The notes beneath the pieces were generated by a model that saw nothing but the letters and a program-made list of their open reading frames with translations, did no database searches and was not told the origin of the DNA. A DNA stretch of 29,274 nt from positions 1 to 29,274 of IMG/VR virus record IMGVR_UViG_3300048591_000639. The stretch is one strand, 5' to 3'. Numbering within the stretch: the stretch's first letter is position 1; each line of letters opens with the position of its first letter. The position numbers and the translations under genes were made by a program. The DNA comes from a virus. Below, in pieces: positions 14,174 to 21,435 of the stretch.

Positions 14174-15640
14174 TCAGAGACGGAACGCGATCTTGTTCGC
14201 AACGACGCGGAGGGCGTTCACCAGATCCGGCGGCAGCAGCATGTCGAGGCGGTTCGGGTCGCTCGCGTTGCGCTCGGAGACCAGGTTCTCCTTCATGGCA
14301 TCGATGTTCTCGACCAGCCCGATCTCTTCCCACTCGCGAGCCTTCGACACGTATTCCGCCTTCATCAGCGAGGGCGTGACGATGGCCTGGCCGGGTCCGT
14401 AGCGGGTGCCGTCCGACGCCAGCTTGTGGCGCGGATACTTGCGCTTCACGTAATCGCGCCAGTCGTGGCGGATGAACATCAGCGTCAGCAGCGTCTCGAC
14501 GTCCAGGTAGGACGTGTCGCTGGCGCCGGCCGAGTTCTCCTTGTAGGTCGTGATCAGGCGCTCGACCTGCATGGTGCCGCCGGCGTCGACCTTGGTCGTG
14601 GCGATGCCGTCGTAGAGCAGGATGTTCCGCTCTGCCATGGTGAAGCGGTTCGCCATCTTGGGCGCGATGCACCACCGGTACGGCAGGTTCTGGATCGGGC
14701 GGGCCGGGTCGATCTGCGCGTAGTAGGCAGCGATCGACGCCGTCTCCGCGGCCTTTTCGTAGGCCGGCATCGGGTTGTCGGCCGACTCGACGATGGTCAG
14801 GTGCGGACTGTTGCGCGCGTTGCCCAACGTGCCCAGGTTCGACAGCGTGTCGTTCGCGGCCGCAAAGGCATGACCCTCGAGTTCGCGCAGCGGGCCGAAG
14901 CGATCGGCCAGCTCGGTCTCGATGTCCGTCAGGGTGGCCGTGTCGGTCCAGCCGATTGCCCAGATGTGGAACCACTCGTCGCCGATGGCGGCGATGGCGG
15001 TGGACAGGTCCGGGTTCGTGGCGCCGCTGGCCATGTCGGTGATGGCGACGCCGACGCCGGCCGGAGTTTCCTCGCCGTCGTAGAAGTTCACCATCAGGGT
15101 GATCTCGTTCCCGCACTCGCCCTTGTGGCGGGCGGTGATCGCGACCGTGCCGGTCGTGTTGACCGCGGTAACCGGCAGGTCGGTGTCGGCGGTGATGGCG
15201 GCCTCGATCGCGTCACCGATGGCCGTTGCGCTGTCGCCGCTGGTGACGGCGACCTCGACCTCACGGCCGGCGATCAGCAGGTTCAGCGTGCCGGAGGCCG
15301 TGGCCGAGCCGGTGATGGCGATGCTGCCAGTGGCCTGCACGCCGGCGCCGTTGTCCGCCACCGGCAGGATCCACAGCTCGGTGAACGCGTCCTGGGTCAG
15401 CGCGGCCTCGATCATGCCAGCCAGCTGCGAGCCGGCACCGGCGAGCGTCTTGCCCTCGGGGATGCTGGTCACGCGCACGAGCTGGTTCGCCGTGGCCGTG
15501 CCTGCCGACAGTTTCTGTCCGATCAGCAGGCGGCGGTACGGGATCAGCTGCGGGCCGGATACGGCCTGGCTGTTGTCGATCTCGGAGTAGACGCCGGGGA
15601 CGCGGATGGTCGCCGGGATGTTGTCGAAGGAAATTGCCAT
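14174..15640 (-). CDS. Tail sheath protein (Mu gp39/gpL-like)
   Basis: A 488-aa contractile sheath subunit. It starts with AISFDNIPATIRVPGVYSEI, the typical Mu sheath N-terminus. The domain around residues 85-210 varies, and the conserved C-terminal part includes YRWCIAPKMANRFTMAERN, LMFIRHDWRDYVKRKYPRHK and GTRYGPGQAIVTPS. Sheath contraction drives the tube and spike through the outer membrane. ATG 15640 was chosen over GTG 15643. The gene abuts the stop of the gp38-like gene. Confidence 0.94.
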   Translation of the reverse strand: MAISFDNIPATIRVPGVYSEIDNSQAVSGPQLIPYRRLLIGQKLSAGTATANQLVRVTSIPEGKTLAGAGSQLAGMIEAALTQDAFTELWILPVADNGAGVQATGSIAITGSATASGTLNLLIAGREVEVAVTSGDSATAIGDAIEAAITADTDLPVTAVNTTGTVAITARHKGECGNEITLMVNFYDGEETPAGVGVAITDMASGATNPDLSTAIAAIGDEWFHIWAIGWTDTATLTDIETELADRFGPLRELEGHAFAAANDTLSNLGTLGNARNSPHLTIVESADNPMPAYEKAAETASIAAYYAQIDPARPIQNLPYRWCIAPKMANRFTMAERNILLYDGIATTKVDAGGTMQVERLITTYKENSAGASDTSYLDVETLLTLMFIRHDWRDYVKRKYPRHKLASDGTRYGPGQAIVTPSLMKAEYVSKAREWEEIGLVENIDAMKENLVSERNASDPNRLDMLLPPDLVNALRVVANKIAFRL

Positions 15641-15831
15641 CACTCACCCCCGGTGTGTTTCTTTGCGGCCGGCTTGGCCGCCTCGGTGACCTCGACCACC
15701 TCGCCGGCGGCGATGCGGCGCACCCAGTAGGTGGTCATCTCCACGCGCTCGCCTTCCGGCTTGAGGTGCTTGCCGTCGGGCTTGCGCACGAGCGCGCTGC
15801 CGGCGGGCTTGAGTTTCTTGATCTGAGCCAT
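15640..15831 (-). CDS. Mu gp38-like small tail protein (DUF2635)
   Basis: A 63-aa basic protein. It carries LVRKPDGKHLKPEGERVEMT and YWVRRIAAGEV, the core of DUF2635, followed by a Lys/Ala-rich tail. The gene always precedes the sheath gene in Mu-like tails; its role is not known. ATG 15831 is the first gene after the control region at 15832-16073, so it probably opens the tail operon. A longer in-frame extension to 16032 runs through the promoter region and is unlikely. Confidence 0.88.
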   Translation of the reverse strand: MAQIKKLKPAGSALVRKPDGKHLKPEGERVEMTTYWVRRIAAGEVVEVTEAAKPAAKKHTGGE

Positions 15832-15892
15832 GCCACGGTCCCCGGGGACGGTTGATGGGCGGTTCCGGCCTCTGCCGGCAGGATGGACCTTG

Positions 15893-15922
15893 ATTCTAGC
15901 AGCGATTTTCTCGCCCTGTGTA
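15893..15922 (-). promoter_or_regulatory. Candidate promoter of the tail operon
   Basis: On the - strand TACACA (15922-15917) and TAGAAT (15898-15893) are separated by 18 bases, and TGC precedes the -10, making it an extended -10 element. Transcription would start about 55 bases upstream of the gp38-like gene. The octamer CTAGAATC recurs in the candidate promoter at 29064-29071. Confidence 0.45.
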
Positions 15923-15954
15923 CCGGCGGCAAGGATTCGCATGTAATCCCGGGA

Positions 15955-15994
15955 ACTGGCCCAAATAGCCGTTCGTCGGATACTGGCCCGAATA
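15955..15994 (+). repeat. Pair of direct repeats, possible activator or repressor sites
   Basis: ACTGGCCCAAATA (15955-15967) and ACTGGCCCGAATA (15982-15994) match at 12 of 13 bases, 27 bp apart. They lie immediately upstream of the -35 of the moron promoter and 60-100 bases upstream of the tail promoter on the other strand, so either could be controlled. Confidence 0.5.
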
Positions 15995-15995
15995 C

Positions 15996-16024
15996 TTGCA
16001 ACCTGTCCCATTGGGAGTTTAACT
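15996..16024 (+). promoter_or_regulatory. Candidate moron promoter with palindromic operator
   Basis: TTGCAA (15996-16001) and TTAACT (16019-16024) are 17 bases apart. The spacer contains the inverted repeat TCCCA-T-TGGGA (16006-16016), placed so that a bound dimer would block RNA polymerase. The most likely binder is the HTH protein encoded by the third gene of this operon, as in autoregulated acr-aca operons. The -10 is a weak match. Confidence 0.5.
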
Positions 16025-16073
16025 ACCGTCACTGGGATGGCGCACGGGGCGCCCCCAGCAAGAGGACGGAACC

Positions 16074-16274
16074 ATGTTCAAGGTCAAATTCACCAAGGTC
16101 TATGTCGGCGGTTTCCTGGACGGCCGGAAGGCCGATGCCATCGAGACGTTCGCCTCGCGCGAGGAGGCAGACGCCAGGGCTCGCGAGCTGCGCAGCGCCG
16201 AGTACGATTTCCGCGCCGTGCGTGGCGCTGGCACGCAGCGCTTCATGCCGGTCGGCGCCAAGGTCGAGGGCTGA
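16074..16274 (+). CDS. Moron protein 1, 66 aa
   Basis: First gene of a + strand operon embedded in the - strand late region. AGAGGA lies 6 bases before the ATG. The protein is a small alpha/beta fold candidate: strands near FKVKFTKVYVGGFLDG, a helix REEADARARELRSA, then a strand at the end. No characterised family is recognised. Size, position and the downstream HTH gene fit an anti-CRISPR or other anti-defence protein, which is inference from context. The stop is 3 bases before the next start. Confidence 0.7.
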   Translation: MFKVKFTKVYVGGFLDGRKADAIETFASREEADARARELRSAEYDFRAVRGAGTQRFMPVGAKVEG

Positions 16275-16277
16275 GCC

Positions 16278-16493
16278 ATGACCGCCAAGATTCAATTCCA
16301 CACCGCCCAGTATCGCCGCAGCCAAATGACGGAGCCGCGTGGCCGCGGTTCGTGGGCCTTCGCTGTCGCTGGCCAGACCCTGTTCTCGCCATCGATGACC
16401 TACGGCGAGGCGAAGAAGTGGGCGCGCGAGCGCGTGCGCGAGATAGCCGCCGGCACGAAGGCCGCCATCGTCTACGTGGACGTCCTGCCATGA
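16278..16493 (+). CDS. Moron protein 2, 71 aa
   Basis: Follows the first moron gene after 3 bases. The sequence HTAQYRRSQMTEPRGRGSW contains PRGRGSWAF, a motif I recall from small hypothetical proteins of proteobacterial phages and mobile elements. The C-terminal half has a helix (MTYGEAKKWARERVREIA) and a strand (AAIVYVDVLP). Compact one-domain fold, function unknown. The stop overlaps the next start (ATGA), so it is translationally coupled to the HTH gene. Confidence 0.7.
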   Translation: MTAKIQFHTAQYRRSQMTEPRGRGSWAFAVAGQTLFSPSMTYGEAKKWARERVREIAAGTKAAIVYVDVLP

Positions 16494-16708
16494 CGCCGCG
16501 CGAATTCGAGAAGCTGACCGGGCTCAACGGTAACGAGTGCGCCACCCTGCTCAGGGTCTCGCACTCGAAGTGGTATGAGTGGCGCGACGGCCAGCGCACG
16601 GTGCCGCCCTACATCGTGGCCAGCATGGAAGCGCACGCTGCGCTATTCCGGGCTGGCATGCTCGCGCCAGTGCTCGCGCGCAGGCAGGCGGAAAAGCGGA
16701 AGGCTTAA
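16490..16708 (+). CDS. Small HTH regulator, Aca-like by context, 72 aa
   Basis: The protein has a helix-turn-helix of the Cro/XRE or CopG-like small regulator type. NGNECATLLRVSHSKWYEW (residues 13-31) gives helix-turn-helix spacing with Trp/Arg-rich recognition residues, followed by RDGQRTVPPYIVASMEAHAA, a pattern shared with Aca proteins and other antitoxin-like regulators. It is the distal gene of a three-gene moron operon whose promoter spacer holds an inverted repeat. This is the layout of Aca-autorepressed anti-CRISPR operons. Assignment as Aca is contextual. The start overlaps the previous stop. Confidence 0.7.
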   Translation: MTPREFEKLTGLNGNECATLLRVSHSKWYEWRDGQRTVPPYIVASMEAHAALFRAGMLAPVLARRQAEKRKA

Positions 16709-16748
16709 CCCTGATCCGGGATGCGCTCGTAGCCGATGGTAGCGGACG

Positions 16749-17111
16749 TCACGCAAGCTCCTTGCAGTAGGCGATGACTTTCCCGCGAGCACTGCTCGCA
16801 TCCTCTCCGGCTGTTACGCCGTGGCCCCGCGCGCCCTTGCCGGTGAGCCAGTTGACCAGCGCGCTGCCGTTGTAGCCCGGCCCGGGCTCAAGCACGAAGA
16901 AGCGGTCGTCGCTCTTGATCTGAGACAGTTGCGCGCCGCTCACGTCCGCCGTAATGACGAGCAGATTGACGGCATGGATGCCGTTGGCCAGCGGGTTGCC
17001 GGTGATGTCGTCGTATCCGGTCGGGCCGATGACATCGACCAGCAGAGGGCGGATTGCATCGCTGACGCTCGACCCGCTGCCGGTGTAGGGAGTGATGATT
17101 TCCGCGATCAT
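16749..17111 (-). CDS. Hypothetical late protein, 120 aa
   Basis: Not recognised. The protein starts MIAEIITPYTGSGSSVSDAI and contains YDDITGNPLANGIHAVNLLV and KSDDRFFVLEPGPGYN; it has an alpha/beta composition and no membrane segment. ATG 17111 overlaps the stop of the Ig/LamG-like gene (ATGA), so the two proteins are probably made together. This suggests a role with that virion surface protein, or as its partner. It converges on the moron operon with a 40-base gap that holds no clear terminator. Confidence 0.6.
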   Translation of the reverse strand: MIAEIITPYTGSGSSVSDAIRPLLVDVIGPTGYDDITGNPLANGIHAVNLLVITADVSGAQLSQIKSDDRFFVLEPGPGYNGSALVNWLTGKGARGHGVTAGEDASSARGKVIAYCKELA

Positions 17112-18022
17112 ACGGGGATGTCCGCCGGGTCAGTGGAGTTGACGACGTAGATGTCGGTAGCCGTGTAGGCCGGCGGGGAACCAGAGTCTCGCCAGAATCC
17201 GACCCCCGTGTTTGTGAGGTGCGTAGAAGCCAGCGAGTAACTGATCCGCAACGTGCCGTCGATATAGCAGTCGATGGTCGTGCCGTTAAAGACAATCGCA
17301 GCCTTGTACGCCGTGGTAGCGCCTGCCGTGTAACTGCCGCGAGAGACAGACGATCCGTTGACCTCGTACAAAGTCCAAGCAGTCACGTCGTGGAACAGCA
17401 GCCAGTACGCGGTCCCCGTGGACTGCCTGCAAAGCAACCCGGCCTTGCTGACCAGCGAGGACGTTGCCACGATACCGTCAGATATGCCGGCGTTGATCGC
17501 AACCGACGTGAACGTGTCGCTGGCCGAGGTGCGGACAAGAGTTGTGCCGGTCGCGCTGTCAATAGCGAATACAGGCGGCGTGCCGCTATTGACGTAGTTG
17601 GCCCACGAACCGCTCGCCGGGCTGTTGAGCGTGTCCGGCGTGTGCGCCGTGATCGCAGCCCCCGGCGTGTCCGTGAACGAGTCGTAAAGCAGGGTGAAAT
17701 TGACTTCGCTGGTATTCGTTATCGAAACCGGACCGAACGAGGCGACATCTCCACCTGCACCAGCAAGATCTCCGGTGTCGGCGTCGTAGCTGACCGTGCC
17801 GACCGAGCCGCCCGCGTAGACCTTCGGGATGGTGAGGTCGACGTTCACGCCGTCGATGGCACCAGACGATATCGAGCCGGTCGAGCGCGTGAATCCGAGC
17901 GCAGCCGTGCCAGTGACGGCCTCGCTGAACACCATCCGCAGCGTAACACCATCGGACAGGATGGTCGCTGAGACCAGCGTCGGCGCTATTGCGTCGTCAG
18001 AAAACAGCGTCAGCAGCCCCAT
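17108..18022 (-). CDS. Putative virion surface protein with Ig-like and LamG-like domains, 304 aa
   Basis: Residues 12-100 (PTLVSATILSDGVTLRMVFS and onwards) follow the pattern of bacterial Ig-like or SwmB-type repeats. Residues 108-300 look like a concanavalin/LamG-like beta sandwich, with WLLFHDVTAWTLYEVNGS, YKAAIVFNGTTIDCYIDGTL and THLTNTGVGFW as its strands. Such domains bind carbohydrates. The gene lies between neck genes and tail genes on the late strand, so the product is probably attached to the head or tail and may help adsorption. Its sequence is Ser/Thr/Gly-rich and appears less GC-rich than its neighbours, consistent with horizontal exchange. Confidence 0.65.
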   Translation of the reverse strand: MGLLTLFSDDAIAPTLVSATILSDGVTLRMVFSEAVTGTAALGFTRSTGSISSGAIDGVNVDLTIPKVYAGGSVGTVSYDADTGDLAGAGGDVASFGPVSITNTSEVNFTLLYDSFTDTPGAAITAHTPDTLNSPASGSWANYVNSGTPPVFAIDSATGTTLVRTSASDTFTSVAINAGISDGIVATSSLVSKAGLLCRQSTGTAYWLLFHDVTAWTLYEVNGSSVSRGSYTAGATTAYKAAIVFNGTTIDCYIDGTLRISYSLASTHLTNTGVGFWRDSGSPPAYTATDIYVVNSTDPADIPV

Positions 18023-18026
18023 GACG

Positions 18027-18386
18027 TCAGCGCTTCGCCAGGATCAGGTGGACGGTCCGGCTCGATCCCGGATTCGTCACCGCAGTCCCGAGGCTGATGC
18101 CGACGAACGGCGGAGTGAACGGGTAGTCGGACGGCTTCAGGCGCACGAACTCGTCGGCGGCGAAGGTGATCGACACGGCAGCTCCGGCGCCATCCTTATA
18201 CTCTTTCGGCGCGTCAATGGCGGTGCCGAACAGCAGGCTCCCGGTCGTCGCCTCCAGGCCAGCAGGCGTGCGCAGGCCTGCGATCACGTAGTCCTCGAGG
18301 GGCTGGTTCGAACCCAGCACGCTCGTGGTGGCGACGAGCGCCGAGTCCGTTTCCCCGTGCGCGATAACCAGCGGGATCTCCAGCAT
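18027..18386 (-). CDS. Hypothetical virion-associated protein, 119 aa
   Basis: A beta-rich small protein: LEIPLVIAHGETDSALVATT, LEDYVIAGLRTPAGLEATTG, AAVSITFAADEFVRLKPSDY, ending TVHLILAKR. The layout resembles head-decoration or fibre-cap proteins that occur between neck genes in marine and freshwater phages. ATG 18386 was chosen because GGAGG lies 8 bases upstream; ATG 18392 is nearer than is ideal to the same site. Its stop is 4 bases before the next gene, so it is part of the same accessory surface group. Confidence 0.6.
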   Translation of the reverse strand: MLEIPLVIAHGETDSALVATTSVLGSNQPLEDYVIAGLRTPAGLEATTGSLLFGTAIDAPKEYKDGAGAAVSITFAADEFVRLKPSDYPFTPPFVGISLGTAVTNPGSSRTVHLILAKR

Positions 18387-18463
18387 TGTCATGGCCTCCA
18401 AAGTCAGGCCGCAACCGCGGCCAATTGACACGAATCATAACCCGGCGCCGGCGCCGGCGGCGG

Positions 18464-18922
18464 TCAGTCGAGGTAGAACGAGAACTTCGCCCACACCTTG
18501 TGATTGTTCAGGCTGACCGGGTGCTCGAGCATGACGTCGCCGTCCTGCTCTACCCGGATGTGGCAGTAGTCCGGGGCGTTCGTGTTGTCGTGCACCTGGC
18601 CGACAAAGGACTGGACAAGCGACGGACGGTATCCCGTCGGCAGGGTGAAGATCGGACTCGCGTTCCCGTTCTGCACGGCCATGCGCACGTCCACCCTGGA
18701 GCAAACCTTCCGGAACTGGGCAACCTGTTCGGTGCCGCCGATGTTCGCCCACGAGTTCAGCAGCGTCGGCGCCGTCCAGGCAACGCCGTGACCGTTCAGC
18801 AGCGCCTGCAGAGTCTCGAACGTGATCTTCCGCGACAGCCCGCCGGCCACCACGTAGAACAGGTCGGTCAGGGACAGCGACGTCGCGGCCGCGAGTTGAG
18901 AAAGCTTCTTGTCGGTAGCCAT
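18464..18922 (-). CDS. Head or tail fibre-like protein, 152 aa
   Basis: The N-terminus KKLSQLAAATSLSLTDLFYV with RKITFETLQALL is the short anchoring motif of many phage head-fibre and tail-fibre proteins. Residues 45-152 form a beta-rich distal domain (WANIGGTEQVAQFRK, VDVRMAVQNG, IFTLPTGYRP). It starts 2 bases after the neck gene stop on the same strand. Together with the three downstream genes it makes a surface-protein block between head and tail genes. The receptor or virion attachment site is unknown. Confidence 0.65.
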   Translation of the reverse strand: MATDKKLSQLAAATSLSLTDLFYVVAGGLSRKITFETLQALLNGHGVAWTAPTLLNSWANIGGTEQVAQFRKVCSRVDVRMAVQNGNASPIFTLPTGYRPSLVQSFVGQVHDNTNAPDYCHIRVEQDGDVMLEHPVSLNNHKVWAKFSFYLD

Positions 18923-18924
18923 GG

Positions 18925-19566
18925 TCAGGTTTCCTCAGTGAGATATCCGCCGCTCTCGACCAGCAGGTGCGCGCCGTCCTCGAGCAGCAGCGGCGGGCCG
19001 TCGATGGTGATCGTGTCGCCCTTGCCGGCGTCGGCCTCGCCGTCCTCGTCGCTCAGGTCGTACTCGGTATGCAGGGTCTGGAAGTCGTCGAGCGTGCTCG
19101 CGCCGCACTCGTCTCCCGGCAGCCACTCGTAGTAGTCGGCCTCGAAGGTCAAGGCCGCGACGCCGATCATCTTCTGGCCCTGGTCGACGATGCCCAGGCT
19201 GGTGCCCGTCAGCTGGAAGTCGGCACACGTCCCGCCCATGGTGTCGTCGCGCAGGAGCAGGCACTCGACCGTGCGCGCGAAGTCGTCGAGCTCGGCGTCC
19301 AGTTCCGTGGTCGGGCCGATCTCCTTGCCGCACTCGACAACGATCTCGACCGTCCGTCGGTATCGACGCGGCGCCGCCTCGAAGATGACCGACGTCTCGG
19401 TCGTGCTGTAGATGATGATCGCCGGGAACCCGGTCCGGCCGGCGCGCGCGGTCGCCTGCTGAGTGATCGGGTTCGTCCGGTTCACGGACACCCTGTCCTC
19501 GGCAATGGTGTTGTCCAGCAGGGCGGTCTGCACCGCCTGGCGGATGAGCGTGCGCGGGTGCGTCAT
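18925..19566 (-). CDS. Tail terminator / minor tail protein (Mu gp37 or lambda gpU-like)
   Basis: A 213-aa protein. The opening TLIRQAVQTALLDNT and the FPAIIIYSTTETS, RRTVEIVVECG and DELDDFARTVE-like segments match small tail-terminator proteins that cap the tail tube and meet the head. It then extends by an acidic tail (EYDLSDEDGEADAGKGD). Position after the FII-like gene and an ATGA overlap with it (19563-19566) support a neck role. The C-terminal 40 residues are unusual for the family and may be a separate small module. Confidence 0.65.
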   Translation of the reverse strand: MTHPRTLIRQAVQTALLDNTIAEDRVSVNRTNPITQQATARAGRTGFPAIIIYSTTETSVIFEAAPRRYRRTVEIVVECGKEIGPTTELDAELDDFARTVECLLLRDDTMGGTCADFQLTGTSLGIVDQGQKMIGVAALTFEADYYEWLPGDECGASTLDDFQTLHTEYDLSDEDGEADAGKGDTITIDGPPLLLEDGAHLLVESGGYLTEET

Positions 19567-19901
19567 GCCAGGTGCAGGCGCAGCGTTACCGTGCCCTGCC
19601 CGTCAAAGGTTGGCTCCACCACCGTATAGGTGCGACCGCGGATGACCACGGTGTCGCCGCTGTCGGGGTCCTGTTCCATGTCCGAGACCTTGAAGCTGAT
19701 CACGGGCTGGTTCGACACCACCCGCATCCTGGTCTCCGGATCCACGACCAGGGACTCTGAGTCGAAGATGCCGTTCACGGCGTAGGGCGTGCCGGCGCCG
19801 TGCGCGACGGTCACCTGCTCGGCGCCCTCGCCGAACACGTCAATGCAGTCCTGCATTGCCTCGTCGACCATCTCTTCCCACGGTGTCGCTGGTGCCGGCA
19901 T
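19563..19901 (-). CDS. Head-tail attachment protein (lambda FII-like)
   Basis: A 112-aa neck protein. It carries WEEMVDEAMQDCIDVFGEGA, the helical lead, and then a small beta barrel with NGIFDSESLVVDPETRMRV and GDTVVIRGRTYTVVEPTFDG, the typical FII pattern. It joins the completed head to the tail. The gene starts 15 bases after a strong intrinsic terminator, so it needs read-through or an unseen promoter. The stop overlaps the next gene. Confidence 0.82.
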   Translation of the reverse strand: MPAPATPWEEMVDEAMQDCIDVFGEGAEQVTVAHGAGTPYAVNGIFDSESLVVDPETRMRVVSNQPVISFKVSDMEQDPDSGDTVVIRGRTYTVVEPTFDGQGTVTLRLHLA

Positions 19902-19915
19902 TGCCTGTCTCCAAC

Positions 19916-19942
19916 AAAAAGGCCCCGTTGCCGGGGCCTTTT
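19916..19942 (-). terminator. Strong intrinsic terminator inside the late region
   Basis: GGCCCCG (19921-19927) and CGGGGCC (19932-19938) form the stem, flanked by A4/T4 that extend it to 11 bp. On the - strand the loop is GCAA and the stem is followed by TTTTTG. It is nearly symmetric, so it could also act on the + strand. It separates the packaging/head block from the neck block. Confidence 0.8.
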
Positions 19943-19969
19943 CTCGTTACCGCACGAGGCCCACGTGCC

Positions 19970-20359
19970 TCAGCCGCGTCGGCCGCGGCGGCCACCGGAC
20001 GGGCGTTCCTGGGCTTCCTCGGGCGCGGACTCGGTCTCCGGCTCGTCGCCGGTTGCCGTGTCCACGTCGAGGTCAAGCTCGAGGTCGTCCCCCGCCGCGG
20101 TTTCCTCCTCGGTCGCCGGAGCGGCGGCCACCTGCTCGGATGCGGGCGCGGCGGCGACAGGCACCGCCGCGTCCTGGCCGATGACGCGCGCACCAGCCGG
20201 CACCGTCGGCGCCTCGACCTCCGCCGGGACGGGCTTGGCATGCCCGCGCCGGATCAGGTACTCGCCCACCTCTTCCGGCACGTCGTGCTCGCCGGCCGGG
20301 TAGTGGTAGCGCTTGCCGTCAAGGCCGAGGCGCACATTGGTACTGGTCTGGATCTTCAT
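19970..20359 (-). CDS. Hypothetical head protein, lambda FI-like position, 129 aa
   Basis: The N-terminal 45 residues (RLGLDGKRYHYPAGEHDVPE, EVGEYLIRRGHAKPV) form a small domain found in many phage head clusters. The remaining 80 residues are Ala/Glu/Pro-rich and probably disordered, ending in GGRRGRRG. The order capsid, this gene, FII-like is the same as E, FI, FII in lambda, and lambda FI is also a small acidic Ala/Glu-rich protein that helps packaging, so a similar role is plausible but not shown. The terminator lies 27 bases after its stop. Confidence 0.65.
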   Translation of the reverse strand: MKIQTSTNVRLGLDGKRYHYPAGEHDVPEEVGEYLIRRGHAKPVPAEVEAPTVPAGARVIGQDAAVPVAAAPASEQVAAAPATEEETAAGDDLELDLDVDTATGDEPETESAPEEAQERPSGGRRGRRG

Positions 20360-20373
20360 CGCGTCACCCCCGA

Positions 20374-21420
20374 TCAGGCTTCGATCACCGTGGCCGCCCA
20401 GCAGGCGTTCACGCGGTACGGCACCACCAGCGGCGCCGACTGCATGAGCAGGATGCGGCTCGACGGATCCTCGACCTCCCAGGACTTCACGAAGTATTCC
20501 TGGCGAGCCAGGCCGCCTTCGATCGCCTTGACGTCGCGGATCGCGCCGTGGTGCTGCACGCCCATGATCGAGCCCGACAGGCCGAGCACCGTGCCGTAGG
20601 GCAGGATCGCGGTCTCGGTATCGGTGTCGGGATCGATGTACCAGTCGGTGTAGACCCAGTAGCGGTACACGCCGTCCGTGCCCATGTAGTTCACGTGCTC
20701 CGGCGGCAGGATCGTCATCATGTTGCCGTTCACGTCGGTGCGGCGCTTGTCCAGCTTGTCGACGATGCCGGTCGCGGCGACGAATGCACGCCAGGCGTTC
20801 TTTTCGAACACCAGGTCACGGACGACGGCGCCGGACTCCTGCAGCACCTCGAACGACCAGTCCTCGATGTTGTCGAGCGGCTTGATGCCGGTCTGGTCCC
20901 AGCAGTCCGAGCCGGACAGGGTGTTGGTCAGGTCGGTGTCGCGACTGAAGTTGACCGTGACCGTGCCGAAGCCCTCGCCCTTGATCGTGCACGAACCGGT
21001 GCGCAGAACCTCGGCGGCCATCACTTCCTTGCGGCGGGTCAGCATGTCCAGCTGGTTCTGCAGGTCACGCTGCAGGTTGGCGGCGGCGCGCTCGGCAGGC
21101 GTCATGCTCTGGCCGGTACCGATGGTCTCGCCGATGGCGCGGCGGAACGAGCGGTTCGGGTCGTGCACGCGCTTGTCCTTCACGTACGCCGGCTTGAAGG
21201 ACTTCGTGGTGAAGCCCTCGCTCTCGACGATCTTGCCTTCCTTCATCGGGTGCACGAAGGGGGCGAGGCGGCGCTTCACGCCGTCGATCTCGACATCGAA
21301 GTAGATTTCCTCGGTGTCGGAGAGCTCGATCTGGCCGAAGAAGTTGTTGAGCAGGAACGCGTTCGGCCGCTTCAGCGATTCGACCGTACGGTTCAGGGTG
21401 GCGGTTCCGTAGATGTCCAT
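20374..21420 (-). CDS. Major capsid protein (lambda gpE-like)
   Basis: A 348-aa HK97-fold capsid protein of the lambda E family. Typical segments are LLNNFFGQIELSDTEEIYFD near the N-terminus, RRLAPFVHP, YVKDKRVHDPNRSFRRAIGE, NLQRDLQNQLDMLTRRKEVM, WDQTGIKPLDNIEDW and, near the end, SWEVEDPSSRILLMQSAPLV with VNACWAATVIEA. No separate maturation cleavage is evident. It follows the decoration gene by 15 bases. Confidence 0.95.
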   Translation of the reverse strand: MDIYGTATLNRTVESLKRPNAFLLNNFFGQIELSDTEEIYFDVEIDGVKRRLAPFVHPMKEGKIVESEGFTTKSFKPAYVKDKRVHDPNRSFRRAIGETIGTGQSMTPAERAAANLQRDLQNQLDMLTRRKEVMAAEVLRTGSCTIKGEGFGTVTVNFSRDTDLTNTLSGSDCWDQTGIKPLDNIEDWSFEVLQESGAVVRDLVFEKNAWRAFVAATGIVDKLDKRRTDVNGNMMTILPPEHVNYMGTDGVYRYWVYTDWYIDPDTDTETAILPYGTVLGLSGSIMGVQHHGAIRDVKAIEGGLARQEYFVKSWEVEDPSSRILLMQSAPLVVPYRVNACWAATVIEA

Positions 21421-21435
21421 TGCTGCTCTCCGCGC

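Noticed and set aside
15832-16032. Upstream extension of the gp38-like gene to 16032
   Set aside because: The added residues do not resemble DUF2635 and pass through promoter-like and repeat sequence; the ATG at 15831 gives the family length.
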